A stretch of DNA of 64,000 nucleotides from Plantago ovata (GCA_028274465.1 CM051458.1:15019566-15083565), one strand, 5' to 3'; positions 45,058-56,647 are shown, counted from the stretch's first letter. Translations and numbers: made by a program. Notes: generated from the letters alone by a model not told the origin.

Positions 45058-46353
45058 CTCTAGCCATTTGTCTGAGTCAATATCAATTATTGCCTCTTTG
45101 TAGGTCTCGGGATCTTCCCGATCTGATAAGCCGACATCAAGTTCACTGATGTCTTCTATCATAAGGCTTTGCTTCTGAGGTCCTTTTAGGATCCTCTTCG
45201 ACCTACGGAGCTCGACTGGTTCTGGTGCTTTTCTTTTCTGGCTTCGTGTAACACGGACATTATCAGTGGGTATTGATGCAGCTGGTCGCGGGGCGCGACT
45301 ATGTTCCCTTGCGGGAGGCTGCTCTTGTGCAACTTGTTGCACATGTTGGTTGACAACGGGTTCTATTGGTGTGGTTTCAACTGTTGATCTAATCACAGGA
45401 CTCCCACTGACTATGAAATGCCTAGCAAGTGTCATACCATTACCCTTGTCTGCTTCGAAAGCTCCCACTGAACTTGAGTCCAAATCGCAAGATTTAGAGA
45501 CCTCATGTTCGCGCGTGTCAAAGTCTTGAATTTCTTCAAGTTCTATCATGTCATCTAACCTCTCTTCTTCGAGGTATTCAACTTCTAAAAACTTGACGTT
45601 TCTAGATACGATCACCTTGTGATCTTCAGCATGATAGAATTCATAGCCTCTCGTCTGACGAGGATAGCCTATGAAATATACTTTGACACCCTTGGCATCT
45701 AACTTATCAGTGAGCATCAGTTTGACTATCGCAGGACAGCCCCAAGGTCTAAGATAGCCCAGTGAGGGCTTCTTTCCCTTCCATAACTGATAAGGAGTTA
45801 TCTCCACTGATTTAGATGGTACACGGTTCAAAATGTAGATTGCAGTTTGTAGTGCATATCCCCACAGATACTTTGGAAGAGTCGAGAATCCAATCATTGA
45901 TCTTACCATGTCTAACATGGTTCGATTCCTTCTCTCAGACACACCATTCAACTGTGGTGTTCCAGGAGGAGTCCATTGCGATTGAATTCCATTTTCCTTC
46001 AAGTAGTCGATAAATTCTTCACTAAGATATTCACCTCCTCGATCTGATCGAAGAGTGACTATCTTTAGGTTCAATTCATTCTCGACCTCATTCCTAAAAT
46101 CCTTGAATTTCCCAAAGGTCTCGGATTTATTCTTCATAAGATAAATATATCCATACCTTGAGAAATCGTCAGTAAAGGTAACGAAGTAAGGATAACCCCC
46201 ACGCTCATGGACTTTAAAAGGTCCACATACATCGGTATGTATGAGCTCTAATCAGCGAGTGGCACGAACACCTTGTCCAACAAAAGGTTTGTTCGTCATC
46301 TTACCCTTAACACATGATTCGCATGTACCATAGGATTCAAAATCAAATGGTTC
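45058..46353 (-). pseudogene. C1 Copia integrase
   Basis: After the pre-integrase part (46354 onwards), the minus strand reads EPFDFESYGTCESCVKGKMT (the CC of HHCC), LELIHTDVCGPFKVHERGGY, LRSDRGGEYLSEEFIDYLKE, GTPQLNGVSERRNRTMLDMV and LWGYALQTAIYILNRVPSKS. The DDE residues are visible in HTDVCG, RSDRGGEY and NGVSERRN. Two in-frame stops (46351-46353 and 46252-46254, the latter where relatives have Trp) disable it. The C-terminal region has the Copia motif LRPWGCPAIVKL and a long acidic/basic linker ending DSDKWLEA at the Z insertion. Confidence 0.9.
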
Positions 46354-47133
46354 TTAGTAGTCCAACTTCCTTAGTCTTTGAATCCGTGTTTCATTGATAT
46401 GGCCTAGCCGACAATGCCATAGATAAGATGGATTATTCTTCCTACTTGAAGACGGTTGTTTGTTATGTATTTGAAATAAAGGTAGACTACTTTGCAAAAT
46501 ATATAAACCATTCACCAAGCGAGCTTTTCCATAATACTGATCATTTAATGAAAAATAACAAGTATTATTCGCAAATCGAAAGGAAAAACCCATATTGTCT
46601 AACAATGGAATGGAAATAATATTTCTGACAATGGGTGGAACAAAATAAACATTATCAAGTTCTAAACATTGTCCCGAAGGTAAATCTATCTTGCTGCGTC
46701 CAACGCGTTTGGCTTCAAATGGATTGCCGTTCCCAACATGCAAGTCGATTTCACCTTGCTTGACTAGCCTGTGATCAATTAGCCCCTGCACATTATTACA
46801 AATGTGTGAGCCACAGGCTGTATCTAATACCCAACCATTGGAGTCAAAAGTAGTCATGTTCATTTCAATAACAAACATACCTGAGATAGAAGCCGGTGGC
46901 TTCTTAGCTTGATCTGCCCTAAGCTTAGGGCAATCTTTCTTCCAATGTCCTTTCTGCTTACAGAAAAGATATTCATCTGTGCGCACCCTTCCGCTTCTAT
47001 TGAACTTCCTTTTCTGGTTCGGACGCTTAGGCTTATCACTCCAAGTGTTAGCCTTGGATTCCGACTTTCCCTTACCCTTAGCACCTTTGTTTCTCGCGTT
47101 TGGGTTAGACGGTTGCCCAACAAGCATGATCAT
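46354..47133 (-). pseudogene. C1 Copia nucleocapsid, protease and pre-integrase
   Basis: Reads a basic region (NARNKGAKGKGKSESKANTW), a knuckle EYLFCKQKGHWKKDCP whose first Cys is replaced, a protease site WVLDTACGSHICNN (DTA where DTG is required) and the GAG-pre-integrase motif LWHCRLGHINETRIQRLRKL. The protease substitution would abolish polyprotein processing by this copy. Confidence 0.88.
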
Positions 47134-47776
47134 ATGTCTTCAGCAGATTATGAAGTTCAGGTAGTGTTATGTCCTTCGCATTCATCGTGTAATTAATGAT
47201 GAACTGCGAATACGAACTCGACAATGATTGAAGGACAAAGATCACCATGATCTTGTTCTCTAGCTTAACGCCGGCATCGGCAAGCTTTTCAAAGAGACCA
47301 ATCATTTAGAGAACATGCTCATACATGTTCCCTCCTTCACTGAGCTTGCATCTGTGTATCTCTTTGATCAAATCAAATTCAACACTTCTAGTTGTCGTCT
47401 TAAAGAGCGACTCAAGATACTTCAGCATCTCATACGGCAACATGCTTTCATGTTGCCTTTGCAGCTCATTGCTCATTGCCGCCAGCATAATACACTACGC
47501 GGATCTAGCATCCTCAAGATGCTTATCAGACTTTGCCTTGTTGGCTTGATTCCAACCAGCAACCTGATCGGCAGTCTGGTTTTCGGGGCACACGGGAATG
47601 ACCTCGTCCAAGACGTACTCAATCTTTTCGTACCTCAGCACCAAACGTATATTCCTGATCCAATCTAGGAAGTTTGGTCCGGTCAAAATTTGCTTCTCTA
47701 AGACAGCACGGAGCGAGATACTCGCTATTTCTAATATCCTAAGGAGAAATAATATAGAACGAAAATAATAAATCAA
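47105..47776 (-). pseudogene. C1 Copia Gag
   Basis: Gag on the minus strand: SLRAVLEKQILTGPNFLDWI, RNIRLVLRYEKIEYVLDEVI, MLAAMSNELQRQHESMLPYE, FDLIKEIHRCKLSEGGNMYE and LSSSYSQFIINYTMN. In-frame stops at 47495-47497 (TAG) and 47306-47308 (TAA), then a frameshift before the nucleocapsid near 47130. The motifs are those of the UBN2-type Gag of plant Copia elements. Confidence 0.87.
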
Positions 47777-48292
47777 CTATTGAAATATTATTTCTAAATA
47801 CACAGTCAACATAACTAAAAAACAACAAGGTCCTTTAGCTGTTTAGCTCCCACTATTTTCGCATATACTTGCCCCCACAACAAACATATGGGTAATGTCC
47901 AACAAGTTACCGTACTGGCCAAGATCCAAATCCATACTATGCTATACTCCAACGGGGGCTGGTCGCATAGCATAATATGACCGGTAGGACTATCCAATTG
48001 CGTCACGCAACTCTTGGTTGTTAAATCTAATTTAACCCGATGCCCTACATACTGTACCTATCGAGGTTGCTAGATACAATATGCAGTAAGTCATAACCAT
48101 ATGCTTACTCTAATCTGACGATCATTGCGAGTCTGTAAGACGAGGTCGCCAATACAAGAAAACGCAATGAAAGTTCAGAATTAAAGCACCCTATGGAAAG
48201 CATCTCAGAGATACATAGATATATATATTTCTGTACTTATATTTGTTGGGGCTTGTCGCTTGAGGGTTGTTATCAGTCATCTACAAATAAAT

Positions 48293-48470
48293 AAGGGCGC
48301 CGCCTACCCATCATGCATGAGCGGTCTACACGTAATGGATGCCGCCTATCCATTCTAGTTCTAAACGCGGTCAAGCACATAATGAGTGCCGCCTACCCAT
48401 ACATAAATATGCGGTCCGACATATAAGAGGGCGCCGCCTACTCTCGCATGCATAGCGGTCGAACGGAAAG
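48293..48470 (-). repeat. Degenerate ~50-bp repeats in the C1 leader
   Basis: Four spaced units built on GCCGCCTACCCAT followed 15-25 bp later by GCGGTC (near 48299, 48340, 48388 and 48432). Spacing is irregular and the sequence between is variable. Confidence 0.6.
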
Positions 48471-48940
48471 TAAAATACTTGGTATTTAAACATGCATTGT
48501 CAAACAATAGCATATCGAGCATATAAAACAAGTAGTAGCCTATGTGGATGACAAGTGACTTCATAATTACATATGAAAATTATAATCCCATACTTATAAT
48601 ATCTATGAAATAATTGAAAATTTGGACTAGATTGAAAAATCGAAAATTCTATTGACCAAGTAGCAATTTTCAAAAATCCGAAGGAGTTAATTGTAATTTT
48701 TAAAACCTTGGAGGTGTTAAATCTAAAATTCAAAAGTAGAAGGACTAATTTCCAACAAACAATAAATTGATAAATTACAAATAAGCCCTTTAACTTTATA
48801 CTACTTAAATTTAACCCCTCTAGTTAAAAACAATTACAATTAAATCATATTTATATTCCAAATATAAAATTCAATCCTCAAAATTTTCAAAATTCGATTT
48901 TGGGTCCAACTCGGAAAAATATATATATTTATTAAAACAT

Positions 48941-49041
48941 GGGACGGGACCTAGTCCCGTCCCCACGGTGCCTGCGGCCCCGGGCGCCTGGCGCCCCAGG
49001 CGCACGGGCGCCGGCCGCGCCTGCGTCGCGCAGGCGGCCCG
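48941..49041 (-). other. Cluster of three perfect GC-rich hairpins
   Basis: In order: GGGACGGGAC, loop cta, GTCCCGTCCC (48941-48963); GCGCCTGG, loop cgcc, CCAGGCGC (48984-49003); and GCCTGCG, loop tcg, CGCAGGC (49019-49035) with flanking GGCC. The surroundings are strongly AT-rich, so the island stands out. It lies close to the primer site in the C1 transcript leader. Confidence 0.85.
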
Positions 49042-49199
49042 GTCAAAATAAATATATATATATATATTTTTTTGAAAAATATAAATTTTAAATTTATATA
49101 AAAACAAAACTTTTGAAAATCGAATTAATCATAAAATCAATTGCATCCACATATCTACAAAATCATACAATATATATACGTATATACGTAATCAATTAA

Positions 49200-49215
49200 C
49201 CTCGCTCTGATACCA
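49200..49215 (-). other. C1 primer-binding site
   Basis: The minus strand reads TGGTATCAGAGCGAGG next to the 5' LTR, complementary to the 3' end of initiator tRNA-Met, the standard primer of plant Copia elements. Confidence 0.92.
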
Positions 49216-49216
49216 C

Positions 49217-51288
49217 TATAAGAAAATACGACCAGAGTTACCCCTAGGGTACGCAGCGGAATTTCAAAAAAAATTCTTAACATACATGTTAATTGATTAT
49301 GTATATGTCGTATATATATAAACACGTCAATTATAGAAGACTAACCTTACTTTCAAAGCAGCTTCCAAGTCTTCGTAATAATCCGGTGTATCTTCTCCTT
49401 TGTTGAAGTCGAAGATATCTGCAATACTCTGATTATCTGCAAGACAATAAGAGTTAGTTTCCAGCTTCTAGAACCTCAACCTTGGTATCCACGGATGAAC
49501 AGCCTATCGGAAGAATGCTAGGATATTCTTTGTGTGACCAAGAAGACGGAGCGGCAATTCCTCCGGTGAGGTGGCGCGCGCGTGTAGGCTTGTAGAGGAG
49601 GGGAGAGCTTTTTATTTTCTCTAAGAAAACTGGGTAGTAAACTGTTTGTAAAACTGTATCCAACGCTCTCTAATAGTCTACTATATATAGTAGTCAATAG
49701 AAGCCTAAAACATAAGCAATTAGACTTCGTAAAGGAATAAGAATCTAATTCTTATCGCACTAGGAAACCAATATCAAGTCTAGATTCATTCCCAATCAAA
49801 TTAAAACTCAATCAGGAAAATCTAACTTATCCCTTGGACTTCTAATAGAGGAAGGAGTCGAACTCCTTCCCCTACTCAGCTCCTGCGCGCGCGCGCGCTC
49901 TCCCAAGGACACTAGGTGGGTCCCGATTTTGGGACCCACTTATAGTTCTAAGACAATTCAAACTCCACGTAGATTTTTCTCAAGTGCATATGTTAATTCT
50001 AAATTAACATATCCTTTCAAATCAAGCCTCTATTATATTTCCAAAATATAATCCTTAATTGTATTTACATAAAATACAATTAATTACCCAATTCAATTAA
50101 TAATTCCAAATCATTAATTGAGCCACCAAATATTATAATTAATTCCAAATCAATTATAATCCATCAATCACAATTAATTCCAAATTAATTGCGATTCCAT
50201 CTTCAAGGATATTCTGATAAGCTAAATCACCACATAGTGTAACCCATAGGGCCTCATTGTATTAAGCAAGTCCTAGACTAGGCAACATGGAATTCCTAGA
50301 CGGTTCCATTTGCAATATTAATACATGAGGACGTTTGAGAGGTTTCTAAAAGCTAACCCTTTCGTTGCGAAGTCTGTTGCGCTCACCGCGGCGATGGTAA
50401 CGTCCCTTCATCTGACTTGCTCGAATGCAGCTAGGATCGATGAAGTGTCTATCCCAATAATACATCCACGGGCGTCTCAGAGAGTTGATTGGTTAAGATA
50501 TACTTATGACCATCATAATATATCATTTGCACTGGCCAGTGACTTTACCAACACAACTATGAGCAGTACTCTCCTGTGCTACACTTGAGAGATGAATCCT
50601 TCACAGAATCACTTATCATTCCCATTTGTATGTAGCCATAATCCTAGATTGTCTCTTAGGTCAACTGCTTATTCAGAGCTGACATCGATGGGTCCACCAA
50701 GGATATGGGGCAACAAATGTGATGATAAAGTCCTGTAAGTACAAAGGACGACTGGCATCACTTCAACAACTTACCGGTTCCCATAGACACTTCGGTGTAG
50801 AGTATACATCGATGGGAGTGTCCGGTGGGTACTTTCATTGTTCGATAATCCTTCTTCGAACAGCTATGCGCAGTTATGGGAACGTTTCTCGATTGTCCAA
50901 CAATCCGTTCCGTGGCCGTGGGATCGGCTCACACTTGCTCCAACAAGTATAACCTCCACGCATACTAGTCTCTTCTGGTTCATTCAGACCCCTACATCCG
51001 AGATGAACCTCGACTAGGGAGAGTTTGGGATAGATGATAACTCACATAGCTCCCACTATCTGTGTGATCGGTCATCTATCCGAGGGGACATGTTTAATAT
51101 CAATACAGACAGTAATAGAGATATGACATGCTGCATGCCTGATGTAATATAAATATGAAAGCGATACTCAATAGTAAAAGCAACAAACATATATTATCTT
51201 ACGTTGACCTGTGTAATAGTACATATATGCCCTCTATAAGGGCTCTATGCCCTTTGTAAGGACTGTCTCTAGGACATATACACTATCA
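49217..51288 (-). repeat. C1 5' LTR
   Basis: 2072 bp, close match to 31824-33901. Its inner end is TA in place of TG (plus strand TATAAGAAAATACG), a point change. The hairpin GTGGGTCCC/GGGACCCAC recurs at 49916-49939 and the GC run is one repeat longer (49885-49898). Confidence 0.92.
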
Positions 51289-51356
51289 AAAGTATGAAAA
51301 ACGGAGAAAACTGAGCAACTATATATAGGTATTCGGCAGGTGTGGGGCGAGTCGCC
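51289..51356 (-). mobile_element. Element Y LTR, right piece
   Basis: Continues the Y LTR after the C1 target duplication: it matches 52073-52140 and contains the TATA box CTATATATAG (minus strand). It stops at gcgagtcgcc, where element X begins with a fresh LTR, so Y is presumably interrupted again. Confidence 0.75.
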
Positions 51357-52547
51357 TGATGAACCGGAATTTGTCAGATTCTAATTAATCAAATAAATTT
51401 GTATTTAGCGAAAGGCAATTCACAACTACAACGAAAACCGTAGTGTAGCAGTAAAATAACATCGAGTGTCGATCTCTAAGGACTATAACTAGCTTTATCT
51501 AATCTAACTTAAACTATAAAATCAACAGACGACTTAGCAAAGGTTTTTCTTATCAGATAATGGATGTTAGTGATAGTATGATCATTCAAAGCATAGCAGG
51601 TTAATAATCATGCATGAAGTACCCGATCGTTTTGCATAGAGATCTTTGATCAATGAATTGTCCAATTGTGTTCCGTTATTATTCAACACTACGAAGATAG
51701 AGGTTTTAGATAGATCAAAGAAATAAAGCAATAACTCAAAGTCTAATTCGCTTTACATCCATCAGCATAATTATTAACCCTTCGCTAAGAAATCACATAC
51801 TATCACCAACGATAAATTTAGCTACTCATAGATGACATGCAATCAACAGAAATCATAGCAAGATTGAATGAAAACATGTTGAAAGATAAATAAATATGAA
51901 TAGAAAAACTATAAGATACAATGTTACTGAAGGTTGTCAATCTCCGAAGAATCGCGATCTTACAAGCTCCAAAACGATAAGAAAAAGTATCTCCTAAGCT
52001 AAGAATCCCCAGAACAGGCTCTGGAGAATTCCTGCCTAAAACTAATGAGAAAGGTGAGAGAAAAGGTCTGAGAAAGTATGAAAAACGGAGAAAACTGAGC
52101 AACTATATATAGGTATTCGGCAGGTGTGGGGCGAGTCGCCCCACACACCGGGCGAATCGCCTGGTGTGGGGCGGTTCGCCCCACGTCTCGAGCGAATCGA
52201 CCGGGACCTCCAGTCGGCTGGTTATGCGTTTTTGGATTTCTTTTCCTTTTCGGACTTGGTTTTTGCCTTCTAGTGACCTTTTAGCCTTCAGACTCGACCC
52301 CTAGACTTTAAATCCTATCCGGAATCTTCTAGATACTCCAAAAAGTCCTTCGGAACACCAATTCCTTGTCTACTTCAATATAATTGCTCGGAAAACCTCG
52401 TTTTTCACCCAAAACCTATAAAATACAAACTAAAGGGAAACGTGACACTATTCTAATAAAATGCACTAAAATATAGCTAATTAACATAGAGGATAGCTAA
52501 ATTGGTGAAAAAAGACTCGAATGGAAGTGTAAAATACACGTTCATCA
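51357..52547 (-). repeat. X 3' LTR
   Basis: 1191 bp, TGATGAACCGGAATTTGTC... to ...CACGTTCATCA. It contains a TATA box (about 52102-52111) and three to four GC palindromes upstream of it (minus strand), such as TGGGGCGA-g-TCGCCCCA and GTGGGGCG-gtt-CGCCCCAC (52125-52185). Confidence 0.9.
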
Positions 52548-54122
52548 AACTTCCCAAACCGAACCTTTGCTTGTCCTCAAGCAACTAAGCTAGACTCTAA
52601 TGCAAAAAACAATGCAACACACCAAATGAAATGAACTAATCTATTGAATCTATCAAAAAACATATGAACAAAAACCATACAAATCATAACATGAATATAG
52701 GTTGAAGAAAGTCTCGATTGACTCATACACATTCACGTAAGCACTTATGTCAAGACAAGGTAGTCTCTCGTAACATTCTCTACCTGGACCTAGTCAGTGA
52801 CGACGTAATGAAACATGTTAAAATACGAATGTTTGTCCCGTGCCTATGAAACTGAGGACTTACTGTTGTTCACCAAGTTAAGACTTTTCCTCAAAGAGGT
52901 CGAACCAATACTGACTCTCATCAAACGAAGGAGAGTTCCCTAAAAAAGATAACACTCCCCTATTCTACCCATCTCTCGAGCAAAGTCTTAAGCTATTCAC
53001 CACTTCCTTAATGGCAGGACGAGGGTGGTCTAGAACAGATGACACTCAAACAAACAAAAGAAAAAAATTACAACACGATTACGAACATTACATGAATTGA
53101 AAAATGAGACACAACACTTTGCTAAACTGCTTTTTGGCTCTTTTTTGAACCCTTCTTTGCTTTTTTGGGGTCTTTTCTTTTTTTCTTTTTTTCTTTTCCA
53201 GTTTTTTTTCTTTTTTCCTGGAATTTTTCTTTTTCTGTTTTTTCAAATTTTTTTTTAACCAGCAGTAGCACAACGAAAAAGAAACTAAAATGACTCACAA
53301 ACGACTTCCCCAAACCTATTCGAAAGAATAGGTTGGAGTACAAAATTTAAGAAAGGAAAAAGGAAAATAAACTCAAAACACACACTCAAAAATCGAAAAA
53401 CACGTCTAATGATAGCGTAACCCCCTCCCCAAACCTATTCGAAAGAATAGGTTGCAAACAAAGGATCACACAATCTCACACTACCTCCTTCCTAGGCATT
53501 TAGCAATCTTAAAGCAAGGTGAAGACTTGTTGCCTCTTAGGTACATAATTACTCGGGAAAACAACCATAAGACCCTAACATGCATCATCCTATTATAAAG
53601 GCCTTCGTGAACCGCAGTAGAGAAAACACCACTAAGTGATGTCGAGACTACCAAGCTTAACTAAGTGCAATACATAAATGTGACAAGCCAAGCGAGAAAA
53701 ACCTCAAACAAATTCATAGAGATGAGTCATATGATTAATGTCATAATTAGTTAATCTACCAAATGAAAAAGTTCAAAAAATTTGGCAATAAACTCCACAT
53801 AAAACATGCAAGACTATCCTAGGATGAATGTAGTGTATGCAACTAAATACTAAAAAAAAAGCGGTAAACGTGCAAATGCAAACAAAAAAACAAGATACTA
53901 ACACAAAGTCAAACAATACTTAACATCATGGTTCACATCCCATCCCCCTCATGAAACTTAAGCTAGTCCCTAGCAAAAGAGAATGAGTAAATAAAAAGTG
54001 ATTCTAGATGTTACCGAACGGTTTGGCCTCGGTCGGCTGAGAGTGGACATGCGAAAAGACTAATTATCGGGATTGTCATCCCCATAATAGTCTCTCCACA
54101 TGTCAGACAGGAGATCCTGTTG
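52548..54122 (-). other. X 3' untranslated region
   Basis: Parallel to the Z 3' region: a purine tract near the LTR, hairpins AACCTATTC-gaaa-GAATAGGTT at 53313-53334 and 53432-53453, each next to a TTTGGGGA motif, and a long A/G tract (53110-53270 on the minus strand). The part 53820-54120 has no counterpart in Z. Confidence 0.7.
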
Positions 54123-55363
54123 CTACTGGATGAGCTGTTGCTGCTCCCACATTATCTGCCTCTCATTCCGGTGATGCTCCTCAATCATCTCCCAATCGCG
54201 GTTGCGCTGGGCAATGTGTCCATCAAGGTCATGTCGCATTCCTTGGACAGTGGTGGTCCAGGCTGCAACACTGGCATCGAAGTGGGCCTGAAAATCAGAG
54301 AAGTCAAAACCTTGAGACCCATGTCGTACTCGAGGCTGTGCATGTGGTGCTCTATGGACAAAAGGAATATCCGGGATAGGAACTCGGCCATCGTCAGCTT
54401 CCATAGCATCCTCATAATCATTTTCATCATCAGAATCATTTGCTTGAAATGGAGCTTCAACATCAGCAGCAACATCAGTGGGGTTCTTCATTTGATACCT
54501 AGTTAGTTGCACATCAATAGTCGAAGGGGAAAGGGCAGCGACCTCGCAATCCCCCTCATCAATGTCCTCCACCCCGTAATATTTGCAATATGCTGTGATG
54601 AAGCTCGGAAAAATGAAGGGCTTCTTCTTTTTCTCCCAATGGTGCTCATATTCGGCATACATGATCTGACCGATGTCTATTCGATGCTTGTCTATCAAGC
54701 CGTAGAGGAGCTCGGCATAATTCGGCTGTATCCACGTGTCATTCTTTCTAGGGATCAAGTTGAAAATGCAGAATTTCATGACCACCTTAGCCTCGATGCT
54801 AAGGTCACTCTGACGGATCCATGCAGGTTTTGCTCCGGTATCTGGATACCTATACTCCCTATTGCAGATCACATCTGTAATGGCACTTTCGATCCCCCTA
54901 GTGGCCCTTGAATATTCGTAGGAGTGGTTGCTTCCTGTGAACTCCCGTTCCCCAATATGGATAAATGCAGAAATTGAGGCCGGCGTCCATGGCACAATTA
55001 CGCCTCGAACGAGTACCCCCTCCTTCTCCTCAAGATCAGTGTATCCAACATAGAACTCATGGAGGAGGCTCGTATCGTACCCTTTGAATCGGTTGGAAGT
55101 ATACCAACCCCAATTCGTTTTCCACGCCAGACGGGAGAGCGTCCTGTACCCCGCCCTGTGAGCTACTTCATTCGGAATGTCTATCCTTCTGTCCGGTATA
55201 ATCGATCGCCCACCTTGAGCTAGCTCCGCTTCGAGCCTTTGTCGGACATCTATTGCGACTAGAGACAACTCGTACAGCTCGTGGGAAGGTTGGGAGCTTG
55301 ATGCTGCCCCCTTACCCTTCTTGCTTGAGCCAGCTTTCTTCGATCCTCGTGGAGCCACGATTC
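54123..55363 (-). pseudogene. X extra ORF (plant-transposon/Athila-associated protein)
   Basis: About 410 residues. A basic start (APRGSKKAGSSKKGKGAA) is followed by a core with VAHRAGYRTLSRLAWKTNWG, LLHEFYVGYTDLEEKEGVLV, RGVIVPWTPASISAFIHIGE and VVMKFCIFNLIPRKNDTW. This core resembles the plant transposon-associated domain found in the extra (env-position) ORF of Athila elements. The tail is acidic, then a coiled coil rich in Glu/Gln (RNRDWEMIEEHHRNERQIMW). The start codon of relatives would be at GTGGCTCCACGAGG, apparently ATG changed to GTG, and a splice acceptor precedes it (55364-55365), so the start is uncertain. Function unknown. Confidence 0.72.
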
Positions 55364-55905
55364 CTACAAACAACAATTAGTATCTTGTATGACACAAAAC
55401 AGACTTATGCATATGCAAATGCAAGAGCGAACATATGAGCGATATCTACAACAATAGAACTTCTCAAAACCTCCATGTCTAGTCTAGCTACTCCAACATG
55501 CAACATATCAATGTAACTACTACATGCACATATCACATTATGCTCTTGCTAGACAACAAATAGCCTTGAATCATAAGGCTCAATTCATACCATAGTAGCA
55601 AAAAGTCTAGCATCATAAATCCTCAACTTCATCAATCATGCATTCTACCAACATGCCCATCATTATCAAATCAACAAACACAAGTTTAAACATGGAATGA
55701 AAGGAAAAGATACATTGCATAACAAGATATAGAAATCTAATAGCAAAATTCTCAAACCAACAAACCAAGCCTAATTGAACTTGTAATTGATAGTGAATAA
55801 CGTTTCTAATCACACAAATCATCAACCCATACATCATATAAGCTTAATTGAAGCATAAATCAAAAAACTCCCAAATTTGAAAAATTAGGGTTCATGTGAG
55901 ATTAC
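55364..55905 (-). other. Probable intron in the leader of the X extra ORF
   Basis: On the minus strand a donor TTGAG|GTAATC (55906/55905) and an acceptor TTGTTTGTAG|GAATC (55364) fit plant splice rules. The sequence between is AT-rich and stop-rich. The acceptor lies directly before the first conserved residues of the extra ORF. Confidence 0.5.
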
Positions 55906-56330
55906 CTCAAATCCTAAGATTGAATGAACTAGGAAAAATTTGTTCGGATGAAAAGAAAGAGCACGTAATGGGCTTCGATTGAAGCTAAAGAACACACAAT
56001 TTGATGGAGTAATGAAGATTTTATGAAGGATTGAAGAGATTTTGAAATTTCGGGAATTTTTGGAGTAAGAAGGTGAAAGAGATGAAGAAATGAGAAAAAT
56101 GGGGGGTGACCCCCGTTTTTCTTCCTGCCGAATTCGTGGGGCGAGTCGCCCCGGGTGTGGGGCGAATTGCCCCACATGTGGGGTGAATCGCCCCGCACGT
56201 CCAGAGAGCGCGGAGCTCTTTGGACATGGGGGCGATTCTCCCCCCACCTCCTGAGGTGGGGAGACGAAACTTCCGAAAAAACGCGGTTTTTTAATCCCCG
56301 AAAACCATTTTACTGATGAAACCACTCGAA
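55906..56330 (-). promoter_or_regulatory. Promoter/leader-like segment ahead of the X extra ORF
   Basis: Carries three of the same GC palindromes found next to the LTR TATA boxes (56137-56199: GGGGCGAGTCGCCCC, GGGGCGAATTGCCCC and GGGTGAATCGCCCC), then a pyrimidine-rich leader (minus strand) up to the donor at 55906. No TATA box is seen. The likeness to the LTR U3 suggests an internal promoter. Confidence 0.45.
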
Positions 56331-56647
56331 AAAGTTCACTCAAACACAAACATAAGCACATACGACACAGAGACGAACAAATTCACATATGAAAAGCAAA
56401 TTGTTCAATGTATGAATGCATGCAGTAAGCAGTAAAAAGAAACGATAAAAACTCCGGGTTGCCTCCCGAATAGCGCCATTGTTTATAGTCTTTGACTCGA
56501 CTCCTTCTTGCGCCTAGCTCTTCTTCTTGAGGGTACTAGACTTCCCCTTCATGGATCTTCTCCTCATGCCACGAACCTGTGAATAAGAATGAACATAGAC
56601 AGCAAGACCACAATAGTTAACAGTGTGAGAAGCATTGAAGTGATCAG
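56331..56647 (-). pseudogene. X end of the protease ORF and the conserved GGCAACCCGG spacer
   Basis: Matches Z 38090-38290: the minus strand reads the protease tail (VRGMRRRSMKGKSSTLKKKS type) and the motif TCGGGAGGCAACCCGG at about 56453-56469. It is cut at 56647 by element F with the duplicated atcag. Confidence 0.75.

Larger units (their letters stand above)
47777..49199 (-). other. C1 5' leader between primer site and gag
   Basis: About 1.4 kb without coding potential. It holds a degenerate repeat (48293-48470) and a GC-rich hairpin cluster (48941-49041), each entered separately, in otherwise AT-rich sequence. Leaders of this length commonly carry packaging and dimerisation signals. Confidence 0.7.
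31824..51288 (-). mobile_element. Copia element C1, reverse, carrying nested element Z
   Basis: Long LTRs (31824-33901 and 49217-51288) enclose a Ty1/Copia gag-pol on the minus strand. It is flanked by a perfect 5-bp duplication, aaagt (31819-31823 and 51289-51293). The primer site next to the right LTR reads TGGTATCAGAGCGAGG on the minus strand, complementary to initiator tRNA-Met, and a purine tract CAAGTGGGAGAT abuts the left LTR. Domain order gag, protease, integrase, RT, RNase H is the Copia order. Element Z (35313-45052) interrupts pol between integrase and RT. Stops in gag and integrase, a damaged protease site and an RNase H deletion make it inactive. Confidence 0.93.

Noticed and set aside
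48950..49041. CpG-island promoter
   Set aside because: The GC-rich stretch is under 110 bp and fully accounted for by three perfect hairpins in a Copia leader.
54123..55376. True retroviral-type envelope gene
   Set aside because: No signal peptide, hydrophobic fusion segment or C-terminal membrane anchor is visible; the core matches plant transposon-associated domains.
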